Source: Lumbricus terrestris (taxonomy: Eukaryota > Annelida > Clitellata > Crassiclitellata > Lumbricidae). Taken from it: a stretch of DNA of 64,000 nucleotides. The translations under genes were made by a program, and so were the position numbers. Of the stretch, positions 1 to 11,700 are shown in pieces. The first letter of the stretch is position 1, and each line of letters opens with the position of its first letter. The DNA lies in NCBI GenBank assembly GCA_949752735.1, contig OX457036.1, positions 6,850,692 to 6,914,691 on the forward strand. Reading direction: 5' to 3'. The notes under the pieces are model-generated. The model was given only the letters and a program-made list of their open reading frames with translations, did not search any database and was not told where the DNA came from.

Positions 1-1440
1 AACGGCATCAAAATCTAGCTATTATTATCCAAACTGTGACTGAATTACAGGCAAGCTTGCTGAATTCGTTCGATTCTGCAAGACAATGAATGAATGAATC
101 AATGAATCGGCCTAGCATAGAAGCAAACGTTTCCAAGAGTAAACAGCCAGAAATGGCGTATCGAACTCTAGGCCTATGAGTGTTATATTTCAAACACAAT
201 CAACCAGGCACTACACGATGTGGACCTTTGCCCATCTATAATCAAATGAAATGTAAACATTTTGCGTCCGATAAAGCAGCGTCTTACGAGTAGGCTTATT
301 ACCCTAGCTCTCGGCTACCTCAAAGAAATATTTACCTAACAGCTTTGTCTACAGAGAAACATGAATAATAATAATACGAGACAATTGCGCTCGATAACAA
401 TCTGAGCGTAGTCTGAGAACTTATGCAAGTCTTTTCAATTCTTATAAAGAATTTTAATTAGGCCTATTTACACACATAGACAATAATATTGTTCCTATTT
501 ATTACCTCGTACACACATCGCTCGAACGCGCAAACAGTCTAGGTAGGATAGATCAAAGACGATTCAATTTGCATCAAGTCACCAATTATAGCCAGTACTA
601 ATAAAACTTCCTATAGATCTATAATTATGATGGGTGGCCGGATGGGTGGGCTGTAGGTGGGTGGATTGCCAGTTTAGTCATGTTTACCAAAGTAATTGAC
701 CGCACCGTTGATCTCCGATCTCGGTACCTCTCATTCTCCAAGCCAGCTTGTTATCCAATGAACTACCCCCTAACGAACAATCAACCAGGTTCCGCTTATC
801 ACAATTTGAGCAGTTTACAAGACGTTCGCTATTTCCTATTATTTTAACGATGTAAAATAATATTTATACAAATTCTTTCTAAAGCTAACGCTACTTGTAG
901 GCCTGAGTAAGAAAAGGAGCAACAGAACATTTTCGGGTAGGTGCGCATGCGCAGTATCGAAAGTCAGTCTCGTAAACCAATAAGACTCGCAGAAAACTGG
1001 GTCGGAAGCGTGGTTTGAGGCGTTGTCAGGTAAAGATGCTAAACTTTATAGCCAAACTTTGTCACATTCAAGTAGGTGGCAAAATTTACCAGAACCGTCT
1101 AATATCATATTTTAAGGTATAATCTATCACGCGGTACACATGGCTACAAGAAATGGTCAGGTCAGCTTATGAAAACTCGGTCGTTCATGGCGAATTTTAA
1201 CTTTGAAAATAGGCTATTTGGGACCAAGATTCAAAGCGAATTCTTGCACCACATGCGCCAAAAGTCATTTTTCCTCCACTAATCATTTGAATTCAACATT
1301 TTTAGTTGCAGATATTGAAAGTAGACATATTTTTAAATAATAATACACTATAAAACAATTTTCCATATTTTTAACCCCTCTCGCCTGTTTTGCCTTCTAT
1401 CTCGAAATCTAGATCGCGACAAGTGACGGGAAAAGAAGGC
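1..1440. other. No gene recognised; one weak tRNA-like SINE trace
   Basis: AT-rich sequence in which I recognise no coding region or RNA gene. The short open frames have no recognisable protein. At about 690-775 the minus strand resembles the head of a tRNA-derived SINE (a phrase like GTTCATTGGATAAC), similar to a stretch at 51270-51375, but no second promoter box is visible. Confidence 0.5.
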
Positions 1441-1443
1441 CAG

Positions 1444-2276
1444 TGACACATTTAATCCCGCGACACTTAATACCGCGACAGTTAATGCCGGACACTTAGT
1501 CCCGGCGACATTTTATCCCGCGTCAGTTAATCCCGCGACAGTTAATCCCGGCGACATTTAATAACGGCGACACTTAATCCCGCGACATTTGATACCTCGA
1601 CACTTAATACCTGTACACACGTTTGCAAGAAAATTTGCACAACTAGGCTACTGTTGACCACATAGCCAATTAGCTAGTGGTTCGACTATTGTTGTCCACA
1701 TAGCCAATTAAGTAGGCCTACCTCTCTGTTCAGGTTTTCTGTTGTAAATCTGTACATAAAACGATCATTATATGGGATTTTAAACAGGATTTGTGAAATT
1801 CGGTCTACGGTAGGGCAGTGACAAGGAGGCCAATTTAGGCTGTAACAAAAGCAAAAGAAATTGTGATAGCCTACATGGAAACTACGAATACATTACACAT
1901 CGGGACAATGCCAGCAGAGCTCTTTTTATCAAAAACAGTGAATATTGCTTTTATCGAATTTTACTGGCTTGATAATATTTAACTGCAAAGACTTAACTCT
2001 TTTGAACAACAGTGAATATTGCTGTGAATATTGCCTTTATGAAATTTGACTTTTTTTAAATGTTATTTTACTTTCTCGGTATTAAAAGTCGCGGGATTAA
2101 ATGTCGCCGGGATTAAGTGTCGCGGGATTAATTGGTCGCGGCATTAAGTGTCGCCGGGATTAAATGTCGCCTGTATTAACTGTCGCGGGATTAATTGGTC
2201 GCGGGATTACGTGTCGCGGGATTAACTGTCCGGTACTAAATGTCGCGGTATTAAGTGTCGCGGGATTAAGTGTCAT
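1444..2276. mobile_element. Foldback-type element with inverted arrays of ~15-bp repeats
   Basis: The left arm (about 1444-1616) is a run of degenerate 15-bp units of the type TTAATCCCGCGACAC. The right arm (about 2074-2276) is the same unit in inverse orientation (GTGTCGCGGGATTAA). Both arms can pair unit by unit, with a roughly 460-bp middle between them. The middle carries its own short direct duplications (CACATAGCCAATTA twice; CAGTGAATATTG twice). Foldback elements with inverted tandem-repeat arms are known from Drosophila (FB) and sea urchin (TU); assignment here is by architecture only. No transposase is present. A clean target duplication was not found. A 63-codon and an 87-codon open frame overlapping the region are by-products of the repeat. 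Confidence 0.75.
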
Positions 2277-2699
2277 GGAACCGAATCCTTACCTAAACCT
2301 ATCTAATAATGATGAAAATCATGAAATTATAACAGTCTCAGTCCGAAAAACGACATCACATTTCAGATTTAAAAGACAGCACACAGAGTTATTTAAAATT
2401 TCGTTTATCTTAAAATGTCATATATAAATAACAATGCTAGCTTAATTTTATTTTTATATAATTATGAATAGTGTTCGACTACAATGTGTACTCAAAGTGT
2501 TCGCTTCGGCCTCGACGCAAGTTTCAAGAAGTTCGCGCCAATGGTCAACAACAGTATCGATAACCAGTTGATCAAAATTTCAGTTTTGAACAATGATTTT
2601 CATAAATGGGTGTAGTGTTAAAAAGTAAAAATTGGAATGGGAAACTTTATCGCGAGCAACAATTTGTCTCTTGTACGCCTGCTGATGGGAAACCTCAAC

Positions 2700-2810
2700 A
2701 TACAGATTTATGACCCCGCCGCTGGTTGCATTTTGTCAGTGCCAGTCCCAATCCTCGATAACAGAGGACGGCGTAGCTAATGATTTTTATTGCCACGCAA
2801 TGAAGTTCAA
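2700..2810 (-). repeat. B-type dispersed repeat, diverged copy
   Basis: Copy of a short repeat that recurs at 21484, 29000, 51690 and 59940. The shared core on the plus strand is GCCAGTGCCAGTCCCAAGCC followed by GGATAAAGGAGGAGGGCGTC in the better copies. Read on the minus strand the family gives a hydrophobic open frame ending in a Cys-Asn-Gln motif; this copy is among the most diverged. Confidence 0.6.
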
Positions 2811-3478
2811 CTAAAGCATAATTATTAAATATTTAATTGGCCAGTGGCTCTTTTCTCAGACAATTTGCACTCATTCCCATCGTCAAAAGATAGAATTGTA
2901 TCTAAAATTATTATAGTCTTGCAAGTATATGGGTGTATTATAGAGCGAACCTCTTCGTGAAGGCATCAGTGAAACGTCTCGAGTGACCGACCTTGTCGCG
3001 CCACCTTGACCTCAAACGCCGGATAGCGTCCAGTTTTTCATTATCCACGCGTCAATCGCTTTCAACGACGCCATCTACCGTCCGCTCGACGACTGACGAG
3101 CGTCTTAATTGTCCCAGGGGGCAGTGAAGCAGGGTCTCAATTATTAGACTGGCGTCAGACTTAGTAATTTAACCAGCCGACCTTCATTAGGTGCAACATA
3201 AATCGATGATGATATTGAGATTCGCCGCCAGGTGAAGGACTTATTGAAAGCAGCGGTGGTTGAATTAAGGATTCGGGAAAGGATGATTCCAGCCACCTTT
3301 CGAAATGTCTGTTGTCCTGCGGTGGTTGATAGGTTGACCGCCCATAGAAACGACAACCGTCTGCCTCTATCATGTTACGCATACAGTTAAATAGCGCTCG
3401 TTAATAAGTTGGTGCCCTGAGCTCATCTATCATCATCATTATAAACCATGGTTCAGCAGCGCCAATTATAAGTGTCCT
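2811..3478. other. No gene recognised
   Basis: Two overlapping open frames of 70 and 73 codons on the minus strand (3144-3382) show no recognisable motif and no codon or splice support. I see no repeat family here. Confidence 0.4.
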
Positions 3479-3850
3479 ATGCCGTTTTCACAAAGATTCA
3501 CCTCCTCTTCCTCTTCATCACATTGTGTCGATTCTCATGACTGTAGCGATGTTAAACACCATTCAGCTATAGGGCCTAGCGATGACAGAACTAAAATAGA
3601 ACGAATGTTGAATCGGATGCGACGACTGGGATTCCTTTCCACGATGTTCCCGAACATTGAGAAATTAGTTGCTGGAGCTGATGCTGGGCTGCTTCGTAAT
3701 ATAATGCTAAATGCCAATCATGTCCTGAGGAACCTTTTCCAACCTCTTGCAAAAAACACCTATAGCTTGCGACCTAGACCACATACTTTTGTTCTACCAG
3801 TTAAAGATGTTAGAAACTTTATTCCGAGGGTTCTCTCTGACACCCATTAA
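3479..3850 (+). pseudogene. C-terminal remnant of a non-LTR retrotransposon ORF2
   Basis: The 123-codon frame ends in a block with the pattern NHVLRNLF...YSLRPRPHTFVLP...FIPRVL. The same block occurs on the minus strand at 20155-20343 (HVLHKFF...YNLHPRPHTFELT...FITRML). Blocks of the form Y-N-L-R-P-R-x-H close to the end of the second ORF are common in jockey/I-like LINEs of invertebrates; that is family knowledge, not shown here. No reverse transcriptase motif precedes it, so this is a 5'-truncated fragment. The first 40 or so residues are serine-rich and may not belong to the element. Confidence 0.6.
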
Positions 3851-4411
3851 TGACATTGTTATCTTCACGTTATTTTGCTGTTTACTGTTAAAGTGTATTG
3901 ACGTGCAACTGGGTGCGGTGTGTCACCCTGATTTGTCTAATTAAACGAAGATTAATAATTCAGCTATTATTATTTAGTCTTAGGTCCGCACCCACTTTCA
4001 TGGTAGACCGGCTATCCATCATTTACATCGCCCTCAAAAATGGAGCTGTAAACAAATTTGATGCGTTGTTTCGCTAATTATAAAGTCGTTTAATACAAAT
4101 TAAAGGGTTTTAAGTTGATGGTAAAACAATTCGTGGTGTCCCCTGCTTAACGACTTTCCGTGGCTATAATAATAATTGTAGGAAAATCGAGGAACATAAT
4201 TTATTATTACTGCATTTCAATTGAATATTGGATTAAACTACAGACTATGAATCCAATTATTTTTCAACTCTTACCCTGCATCTATCCCGGTCATGCATCC
4301 TTTTTTTATTTAGTCGGCTGAATTTTCAGAAGGTTTATCAGATTGCTGATAGGTTTTGGTGCGCCGCATCTCGATACTTTACAAATGAACGATATCTATA
4401 ACAATAATCAT

Positions 4412-4606
4412 GGATGGTGTTCATGATGACGATGACAAAGACTACGACGACGACGACGACGATGTTGATGATAATAACGAAATCGATGGCGATAATGATA
4501 ATGATCATGATGATCAGATAGTGATAAAAATGATGACATTGATGCTGCTGCCGATGGTGATGATGAAGATGCTGTGGCTGTTGTTAATGATGATGGTAGT
4601 GATAAC

Positions 4607-4690
<84 letters not shown>

Positions 4691-4710
4691 CGCGATGACG
4701 ATGATGTGAC
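4412..4710. repeat. GAT/GAC trinucleotide microsatellite
   Basis: Imperfect GAT and GAC triplets from about 4412 become pure (GAT)n at about 4605-4690. The long open frames through it (poly-Asp, poly-Met, poly-Ile) are artefacts of the repeat. Confidence 0.9.
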
Positions 4711-4974
4711 GTCGACAGTGTAAGCTGCATTTGACCCAAACGCATTTCTTAAAATCGGTTCGACTAAAATTAAAAGACAGTTTGATTTCGCTTTTATTCA
4801 TATACTCTGAAGGGCGACTCCAAAGATCCTTGCAACTCTGACAGTCTTCGGAGTTCAACGGTCTTTTAGCATCGACTGGATATGACTGTATGTGCGTCAG
4901 TTTACAATACGATGTAAAGTAAGAGAGACCATGTGAATGTAGCAGTCATGGTTATAATATGCAGAGCAAGTGGC

Positions 4975-5400
4975 TTCCTTTTCTTAGTTTCGGCATGCTG
5001 CGGTGGGCGACCAGTCCTCTCCCTCTCGGTCTAAGCTTCCCAAAGACAGTCTACACTCTACAGTCATTGCACTCGTTACAGTCGAGTTAAATAGAATTGG
5101 AAAACAAAGAAATAATGCTTTTGTTGGTCATAAATTCGCTGTCTAATCATGTTGTTGCATATCAAAGTCGTTAAAGGCGTTCTCTGGAGATGATGACTGA
5201 TCCCTACGGACTATCGTCGTTGCTTTACTTACACAAAACTTAAATGAAACTTTTCAAACACTATTTCAGGTGTCTAGACAGCGAAAGTTTTTAATCAACG
5301 TTTTACACCCACTTACGACTGAAGATTAAAAATATAATAACGTTGAGAACAAATTAAGAGTAAAGAAAGCGTATTCACTGTTTAAGACTTGATGCCATAA
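4975..5400 (+). repeat. Dispersed ~400-bp repeat (unit C), copy 1
   Basis: Aligns by eye with 9300-9690, 19035-19305, 48470-48960, 54810-55258 and part of 50380-50520. Shared landmarks in order: a CTCTCCCTCTCGGTCT-like block, ACAGTCATTGCACTCGTTAC, a degenerate block near CGTTGTTTCATAAC, TTCAGGTGTCTA, and AACGTTGAGAAC. No transposase or RT is present. Family unknown. Confidence 0.55.
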
Positions 5401-5428
5401 CAAATCTTAAAATGTTGTTCGTTATATT

Positions 5429-5640
5429 GGGACGCGGTGGTGTAGTGGCGGCGTCGGTACCTTGGAACAGGAAGGTTGCATGTTCGAATCCGCATCAAGC
5501 AGTCGCGTATTAACCTCGAGCAAGTCTTTCACTCGCAATTGCTCAGGCGCTTCGACGTGAAACTCCTATGCAGTCTCCGCGATGTAGTCGGGAGTGCCTC
5601 TGAGTATAAATAGGCACAGTGAAGGGGCGATGCAGAAATG
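5429..5640 (+). mobile_element. tRNA-derived SINE with LINE-like 3' end
   Basis: An RNA polymerase III A box (TGGTGTAGTGG, about 5438-5448) and a B box (GTTCGAATC, 5482-5490) have tRNA-like spacing. The body has the landmark TTTCACTCGCAATTGCTCAG and a 3' end GGGAGTGCCTCTGAGTA...GAAGGGGCG. That 3' end matches the tail of the CR1/L2-like LINE copies in this window, whose last codons are followed by the same SINE-like GCGC...CTGAGTA...GCGC hairpin. It is therefore likely mobilised by that LINE (inference). Sister copies lie at 28053-28640 and 47480-47690. Confidence 0.8.
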
Positions 5641-5883
5641 AGGAAAAATAACAAATGATAAACAAAATATTTGATGTCACGAGCACCGAAAATTTGTCGG
5701 CATGTCTTCCAATTGTCCCTTCTAAATGAGCTAACAAATTTCTATGTCCATGAAGGAAATAAAGCCACCATTATTAAAAACCGAATCTCTAATATTATAC
5801 ATGATCATAATCAGAGAATCATAAGCAGAGTAGCGGCAATATATATATAGACCTACAAATCATGTCACTGACCTACATACATC

Positions 5884-8256
5884 CACGCCACCAGGGGCGG
5901 ATCCAGGAATTTTCGAAGGGGGGGCCAAATTTGGTTGGCTTGGGTCGGAATTTTTTTAGTCGATTGGTCGAAACCAGAGTTTCATTTAGTCCCTCCTATG
6001 GGGGGGGGTTGAAGTTTGTGGAGGGGTTGATTATGGACCGTCTGGAAGACAACCATGAGGCGCGTATCGCCGAGAGTGGTTGGAGAGGGGCATGGGGAGG
6101 GATATGCCCCTCCCCACCAGAAACATTTTGATTTTCACATTGTAATGGTAGCATTTTAAGCTGTTCTCTTAGCAAAATAGCGGTACTTTTCAGTGCTTAT
6201 AAGCGTGCCATAAGATCTCAATAAATATAGACTATACTTTAAAAAAGGCTTTCAAGTTTCCACACTGCAACAGTGCCCTTGTTAGATGTTATTTTAGCAA
6301 AACTACTCAATTTGTTCAGTACTGATTAAAAAAATACACAATATTAATATTAATATTAATTTATACGATACAATATTAAAAATATCTGTTTGTATCGAGT
6401 CCAGCAGCCTTTTTTGAAGAATTCGGGCGGAAGACAAAAAGAAGTCATCAGTTTTTTAGAAGGAAAATTGAACACCCTTTTTTGTACTGCTGTTGCTGGG
6501 TTATTGTAGTGAATAACTTCTGTGTAATTATATAACATAAGCTGATTTTTTGCACTAGTATCATCTTATCCCTATTTCCTAAACATCAAAAGGGTGTTCA
6601 ATTTCACTTCTAAAAAACCGATGACTTTGTTTAGTCATCCATCCGAAATCTAAAAAGAGGTGTTCATTCTAAAAAAATGATGACTTCTTTTAGGCTGCCG
6701 TGCAAGATCTTTAGAAAAGGTGTTCAATTTTCTTCCCATAAAAGAAATGACTTTTTTTAGTCATCCGCAAAACACTAAAAAAGGTGTTAAATTTCCCTTC
6801 AAGAAACACTAATTTTTTGTTTAGTCATTCGTCCGAATTTTTCAAAAAATGGTGTTTAATTTTCTTCTGAAAAAGCGGATGACATAATTATGCCTTCCGT
6901 GCGAAATCTTATAAAAGGTGTTCAATTTTCTTCTCTCAAAAAATGACTTTTTAGTCATACGTTTTAAATATTTAAAAAAGGTGTTCAAATACCCTTCCCA
7001 AAAAACTGATGACTTTGTTTAGTCATCCATCCGAAATCTAAAAAGAGGTGTTCATTCCCAAGAAAACTGATGACTTCTTTTAGGCTGCCGTGCAAGATCT
7101 TTAAAAGAGGTGTTCAATTATCCTTCTAAAAAACTGATGTCTTTTTTAGTTTTCCGTGCGAAATCTTAAAAAAAGGTGTTCAACTCATCCGTCCGAAATC
7201 TTCTCTTTAGTCATCGTCCAAAAATCTTAAAAAAGGTGTTGAATTTCAGTTCCCAAAAACTGATGTTTTTTAGTCATCGACCAAATTTTTTTAAAATATG
7301 ACCAATTATTAGTTAATTATTTTTTACCATTTTTCATTTCCGTTTGTATTTTCATTGTTTAATTTCATGCATTTTACATCATGTGCTCGTAAATGCATTA
7401 AATTAATTTCTTTCGCATTTTCCATTTTGGGGGGTGTTCAAACACCCAAAACATCCCCCAAGCTACGGCCTTGACACCTGATGTATAAAATTGAAGGTCT
7501 GTAGTGTTTAGATTAGTTGATCCAAAAATCTGTCTATGTCTGTTTGTCTCTCCACGATGAGTTTCCTATACTCTGTCGCTAAAATGACATCCTAAAAAGC
7601 TAACATAGCAGTGTGGAAATTCAAACAATTATGTTGCTGAGGTATATAATTATATATATAATTAAAATTGTTCATGGAAGTGGATTTCAATGTTTTCATT
7701 TCACAATGCAATTGTGTGAGACGTTTACAAGTCATTTGAGTCCCTGATTGAAGTGAAGGCACACACTGACAGTGGACAGTTGGTTGACAAAGTTGCATTG
7801 CAAATGTTGTTTGGTAGACTGCATATAATATATATATATATATATAATTATGTATTATATATATCCATGATTTATGGCTGTGTTATGGATGTATGTTATG
7901 CCTGACTTAGGGCCATATCCAGAGACTTTCTCCATATATAATAGTGAATAATAGCTATTGCAGGGCTATTTCATAGAGCATGCAATATTGCTCTATTAGC
8001 TATTATTAATGGCAAACAAATTGCTTTATATTAAGACAATGCAATTGCGTGAGAGGCTTAGATTAGATTTTAATTTCATTTATATATTATTTTTAATATA
8101 GGTTTTGATTACATTTATATATTAATTCTCCTGGCCATGACTGAAACCCGGCGAAAAATTTGTTGGGCGACCATGGATGGGATGGCCACGGCCCATGGAG
8201 ATTTGAAATGGGGGCCATGGCCGGATTGGCCCCCTGGATCCGCCCCTGCACGCCAC
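5884..8256 (+). mobile_element. Non-autonomous hAT element, family 1, copy 1 (2357 bp plus TSD)
   Basis: Perfect 16-bp terminal inverted repeats (CAGGGGCGGATCCAGG at 5892; inverse copy ending at 8248) are flanked by the perfect 8-bp duplication CACGCCAC (5884-5891 and 8249-8256). An 8-bp duplication and a CAG-type terminus are hallmarks of the hAT superfamily. There is no transposase frame. Much of the interior (about 6400-7290) is a degenerate tandem array of ~65-70 bp (separate entry). A second copy in opposite orientation is at 33442-35321, and a fragment at 19307-19548. Confidence 0.9.
6400..7290. repeat. Degenerate ~65-70 bp tandem array inside the hAT element
   Basis: About a dozen units, each with GGTGTTCAATTTT, CTGATGACTTTTTTAGTCATC and CCGAAATCTT landmarks. 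Each unit contains the short palindrome GATGAC...GTCATC. The same array, inverted, fills 34020-34900 of the second copy. Confidence 0.8.
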
Positions 8257-9300
8257 ATCCGTGAATATGCAGCAGGAGGTTTTTTTATCAGCTTTGAAGG
8301 TTGATCGCTTTGTGTGAGGGCTCCACGAATTTTCCGCAAGGATTCGTCGCATAGGGAAGAGTCAACATCTACAGGTCAATAAATGAAAGGTTAAAGCAGA
8401 CGTAAGTCAACTGAGGAGACGACGGTATTATACCGCCGATGAAGATTCAAATAGCATTGACAACTCCTTTGACTACCGCCGGCTAATAAGACAGATATGC
8501 ACACATGCAGACAGTAGGTCAGTAAGACAGACGGAATTATCACCATACTGGCATGCTGGCACAAATCAAGAAGACGCCTGCTTTTATACACCTGTAATTC
8601 TTTTATATTTTTGCATATAATTAAATATTGGCTCTTTCTCAGCAAATTTTTGACAAAATACCATTAATTGGTTATACGTCGCGCTATAATCATGTGACAG
8701 CAAAGAACAATATTATGACAGACATAGAGGCAAAAAAATTAATAGGCATGGAGATGAATAAACAAAAGACTGCACTGAGCCATAAATATACTTACATGTA
8801 CTGTAACACTTAAAACACCGGTAATAAAAAAATGACATAAATAAGGCACGCGAAGAGGATCATACTTAGTCTAGGCTATGGAGAGGGCCAGCGATGTAGA
8901 GGGCGATGGAGGAGTGGTTGCAAACACAGATTACGTCACAAATGACAGCAAAATATGGTAGCTAGCGCTGTTCAGAGCATATAATTAAAACCTAAACTTG
9001 TACCAGTTCCATTTTTCAGTGCGCATACAAGTACCTAAGGGTAACTCATTGCTAGCTTAATGGACATCAACTACTCCGATAGCCTAGTTATCTAGAGCAG
9101 CGGTCTCTCCTGTCAGATAAATTAGGAGCAGGCGATTTAAACTGTCTGCATTCAAATAATTGATCTGTTATTAAAATATTAAGTACGGTTTATGCTGCAT
9201 TACAAGGATCTTTGGAGTGGAATTATAGGACTTTAGTGACACCATCGAAAGAATAGTAGAGATCAAAGGTCAACTCATCCTTTCATTCGCCAGTAGTACT
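8257..9300. other. No gene recognised
   Basis: Flank of the hAT element. An 84-codon minus frame (8391-8645) and a 61-codon plus frame (8628-8813) have no recognisable motif. Confidence 0.4.
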
Positions 9301-9690
9301 AACGCCTTTCTTTTTTTAACCTCGGCATACCATGAATGTTGGTGGCCAGTCGTCTCTCTTTTAAATTATACAGTCATTGCAGAAATCATAGACGAGTTGG
9401 ATGGTATTGCAGAAATCTGGAACAATGTTAACTCTGGGGAGAAACATCAAAATTATTATTATACAGTTGGTTGGCTATTATAACTAATGTATTGCTGTGT
9501 AACGACGTTGTTTTTCTGGATTCGATCTTCGTGTCACAGTCATCGTTTTTGTATTAAATTATCAAATACTATTTCCGGTGTCCAAACTATAACATTAACA
9601 AATTTGTTGTAATCTACGTTTTCGAAACTATAGCGACCTAAAATTAATTACAGAAATAATAACTTCGAGAATAAAATAGAAAAGAAATTA
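9300..9690 (+). repeat. Unit C dispersed repeat, copy 2
   Basis: Same landmarks as copy 1: ACAGTCATTGCAG, an ACGACGTTGTTT block, a TTTCCGGTGTC block, AGCGACCTAAAATTAATTAC and ACTTCGAGAA. It contains an AT-only run at about 9453-9470 ending ATTATTATACA, an ending that also closes AT runs near 30330, 31750 and 58478. Confidence 0.5.
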
Positions 9691-9721
9691 AGTTTGACCG
9701 TTTGGAGTGAGCCTCTACCAG

Positions 9722-9768
<47 letters not shown>

Positions 9769-9822
9769 TCCCAAATTTTACTTCAAACATACATACATAC
9801 ATTCATTCATTCATTCATTCAT
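9722..9822. repeat. (AT)n then (ATAC)n/(ATTC)n microsatellite; tail of the adjacent LINE
   Basis: A pure AT run at about 9725-9760, then ATAC and ATTC tetranucleotides up to the 3' end of the minus-strand LINE. (TGAA)n on the minus strand is the usual tail of CR1/L2-like copies here (also at 31625, 36328, 44192, 56090). Confidence 0.85.
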
Positions 9823-11170
9823 TTCAGACATTTATATAGCGCTTCTTCAAGAGTATCTACTCAGAAGCGCTCCCGACCCAACCACGGCTAAAGAGAACAG
9901 TCTTAAGAGCAGAGTAGAACGTAGTCTCAAAGGCTCTAGGCACTAGACGTAATTCCACAGGAAGCCCATTCCAGGTTGTAGGGCCAACGACAGAAAAAGC
10001 ACGGCGCTGCGTAATAGAAGTGCGTACCAGAGGGACAAGAAGCTCAGCCTGTTTAGAAGAGCGGAGAGAGCCACGGCGCTGGATGTTTAGGGTGGAGCAA
10101 CAGAGTTCCTGTAAATAAACAGGGGCCACACCCGCGAAACAGCGCCAAACCAAGGAGGGTATCCGGTAAGTGATCCTTTGTGAAAAAGGGAGCCAATGCA
10201 AGACGTCACGCATATAGTCACTAACATGGCCGAATCTTGGGAGTCGACCAACAAGGCGTGCTGCAGAGCGCAAGACCCGATCCAAGCACCCAACCCGAGT
10301 CACCGGAAGACCCACATAGAGGGCGCTGCAGTAGTCCAGACGAGAGACGACAAAAGAGTGGACTAGCGTTAAGGCAGCATTGAAGGTCAAAGAGCGGAGC
10401 ACCACTCTAAGCTGACGCAATTGGTAATAGCAACTGCGGCATAGCAGGTTGATATGCCGCGTAAAAGTAAGTTCTTGGTCCAGAGTGACTCCAAGGTCCC
10501 GGACAGAGGAAGAGAAGGTAAACTGAGGGAATTCTTGAGCAAGAACCTTCAGGTCAATTTTGGCGAGCTGTTGGCGCGTGCCAAACCATAATTATAAATT
10601 GGGTTTTGGATGAGTTTAGCCGCAGGCGATTGGAGGACATCCAGGCCTCCAAAGCCTCCATTGCCCGGCTCATAACCCTGACAGTAGAAATGGCTGCTGG
10701 CGCCAAACAGTGCAAATACGCTTGCAGGTCATCCGCGTAGGATTGGCTCAGGACAGAAGAAGCGGCCAGGAGAGAACCAAGATCGGCAGTATAAATAATA
10801 TATAAGAGTGGGCCCAGGACAGAACCCTGAGGCAGGCCAAACGGGGCAGGAACCCATGGAGTCCTGGTAGACCCGTAGACCACAGAAAAGGAACGGTCGT
10901 GGAGGAAGGAACCAAGCCAGTCGAGAAAGTTCCCAGAAAGACCGAACGAGGTTGATAGGCGCCTATGAAGGATATCATGATCAGCAGTATCAAATGCCGC
11001 ACTCACATCAAATAGTGCTAAAAGGGTGACCTGCGATCGATCAATTGCCCCATAGATATCAGAAAGGAGGCGAACCAACAGGGTTTCCGTGGAGTGACCC
11101 TTACGAAAACCAGATTGAAAAATCGGGAGTAAATTGTTCACATCAAGATAAGCTGTTAGTTGAGAAGCAA
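9822..11170 (-). mobile_element. CR1/L2-like LINE, 5'-truncated, reverse transcriptase in two frames
   Basis: The minus strand encodes most of a non-LTR reverse transcriptase. From 11166 downward: a palm block with FDVSAAFDTADHDIL, then FGLPQGSVLGPLLY (about 10795-10845) and the catalytic YADD (codons at 10728-10739), then thumb sequence. The frame then shifts near the AT-only run at 10588-10595 and continues to a stop at 9857, through the C-terminal region with the block RRAFSVVGPTTWNGLP. The end GWVGSASE, a GCGC...CTGAGTA hairpin and (TGAA)n follow. The 5' part (endonuclease) is missing and the break abuts a (CATA)n microsatellite. It encodes no complete protein, so it is an inactive copy. 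Confidence 0.88.
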
Positions 11171-11344
11171 CATACATACATACATACATACATACATACA
11201 TACATACATACATACATACATACATACATACATACATACATACATACATACATACATGCATGCATGCATGCATGCATGCATGCATACAAGCATACATACA
11301 TACATACATACATACATACATACATACATACATACATACATACA

Positions 11345-11378
<34 letters not shown>

Positions 11379-11412
11379 CATACATACATACATATATACA
11401 TACATATGTGCA
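11171..11412. repeat. (CATA)n microsatellite with internal (CATG)n
   Basis: About 240 bp of CATA repeats with a self-complementary CATGCATG run at about 11253-11285. All long Tyr-Ile-His-Thr and Met-Tyr-Val-Cys frames here are repeat artefacts. Confidence 0.95.
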
Positions 11413-11427
11413 TATATAATTATTACT

Positions 11428-11700
11428 AGCTGGGGTACCCGGCGTTGCCCGGGAAATTTAGGATTCGACCCGCTCCCGGCCACGACACCACCACACCGAC
11501 CCACCCCCACTACACTCCACCACACTCCGACCTCCACCGTATATGTATTATGCTCCATGGCCAAATTTTGAGTTTTCCTGAAAATTTTCTCCCCCAGGCC
11601 CCCCACCTCTTCCCCACCCCATTCTTCCTCCCCAGTCCCCCACCCCTCCAACCACCCCCCCCCCACCCACCCCACCGCACTCCGACCCATGAAATTTGGG
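11428..11700 (+). repeat. Fragment of a repeat starting CTAGCTGGGGTACCCGGCG
   Basis: Starts like the ends of the long-inverted-repeat element at 27339-29552, which share ACCCGGCGTTGCCCGGGAAA. A C-rich body with short direct repeats (CCCCCAC..., CTCCGACC) follows. Only one end is seen. Family not identified. Confidence 0.5.

Noticed and set aside
4410..4858. Long open frames through the GAT repeat
   Set aside because: Poly-Asp, poly-Met and poly-Ile translations of a trinucleotide microsatellite; no flanking coding sequence.
5429..5640. Functional tRNA gene
   Set aside because: A and B boxes are present but no cloverleaf closes and the unit has a SINE body and LINE-like tail, with sister copies elsewhere.
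6400..7290. CTGATGA followed by GAAA in each array unit, suggesting hammerhead ribozymes
   Set aside because: The bases between CTGATGA and GAAA cannot form the required stem II, and no matching stems I and III were found.
11045..11429. Several frames of 80-124 codons
   Set aside because: Translations of (CATA)n in all frames and both strands.
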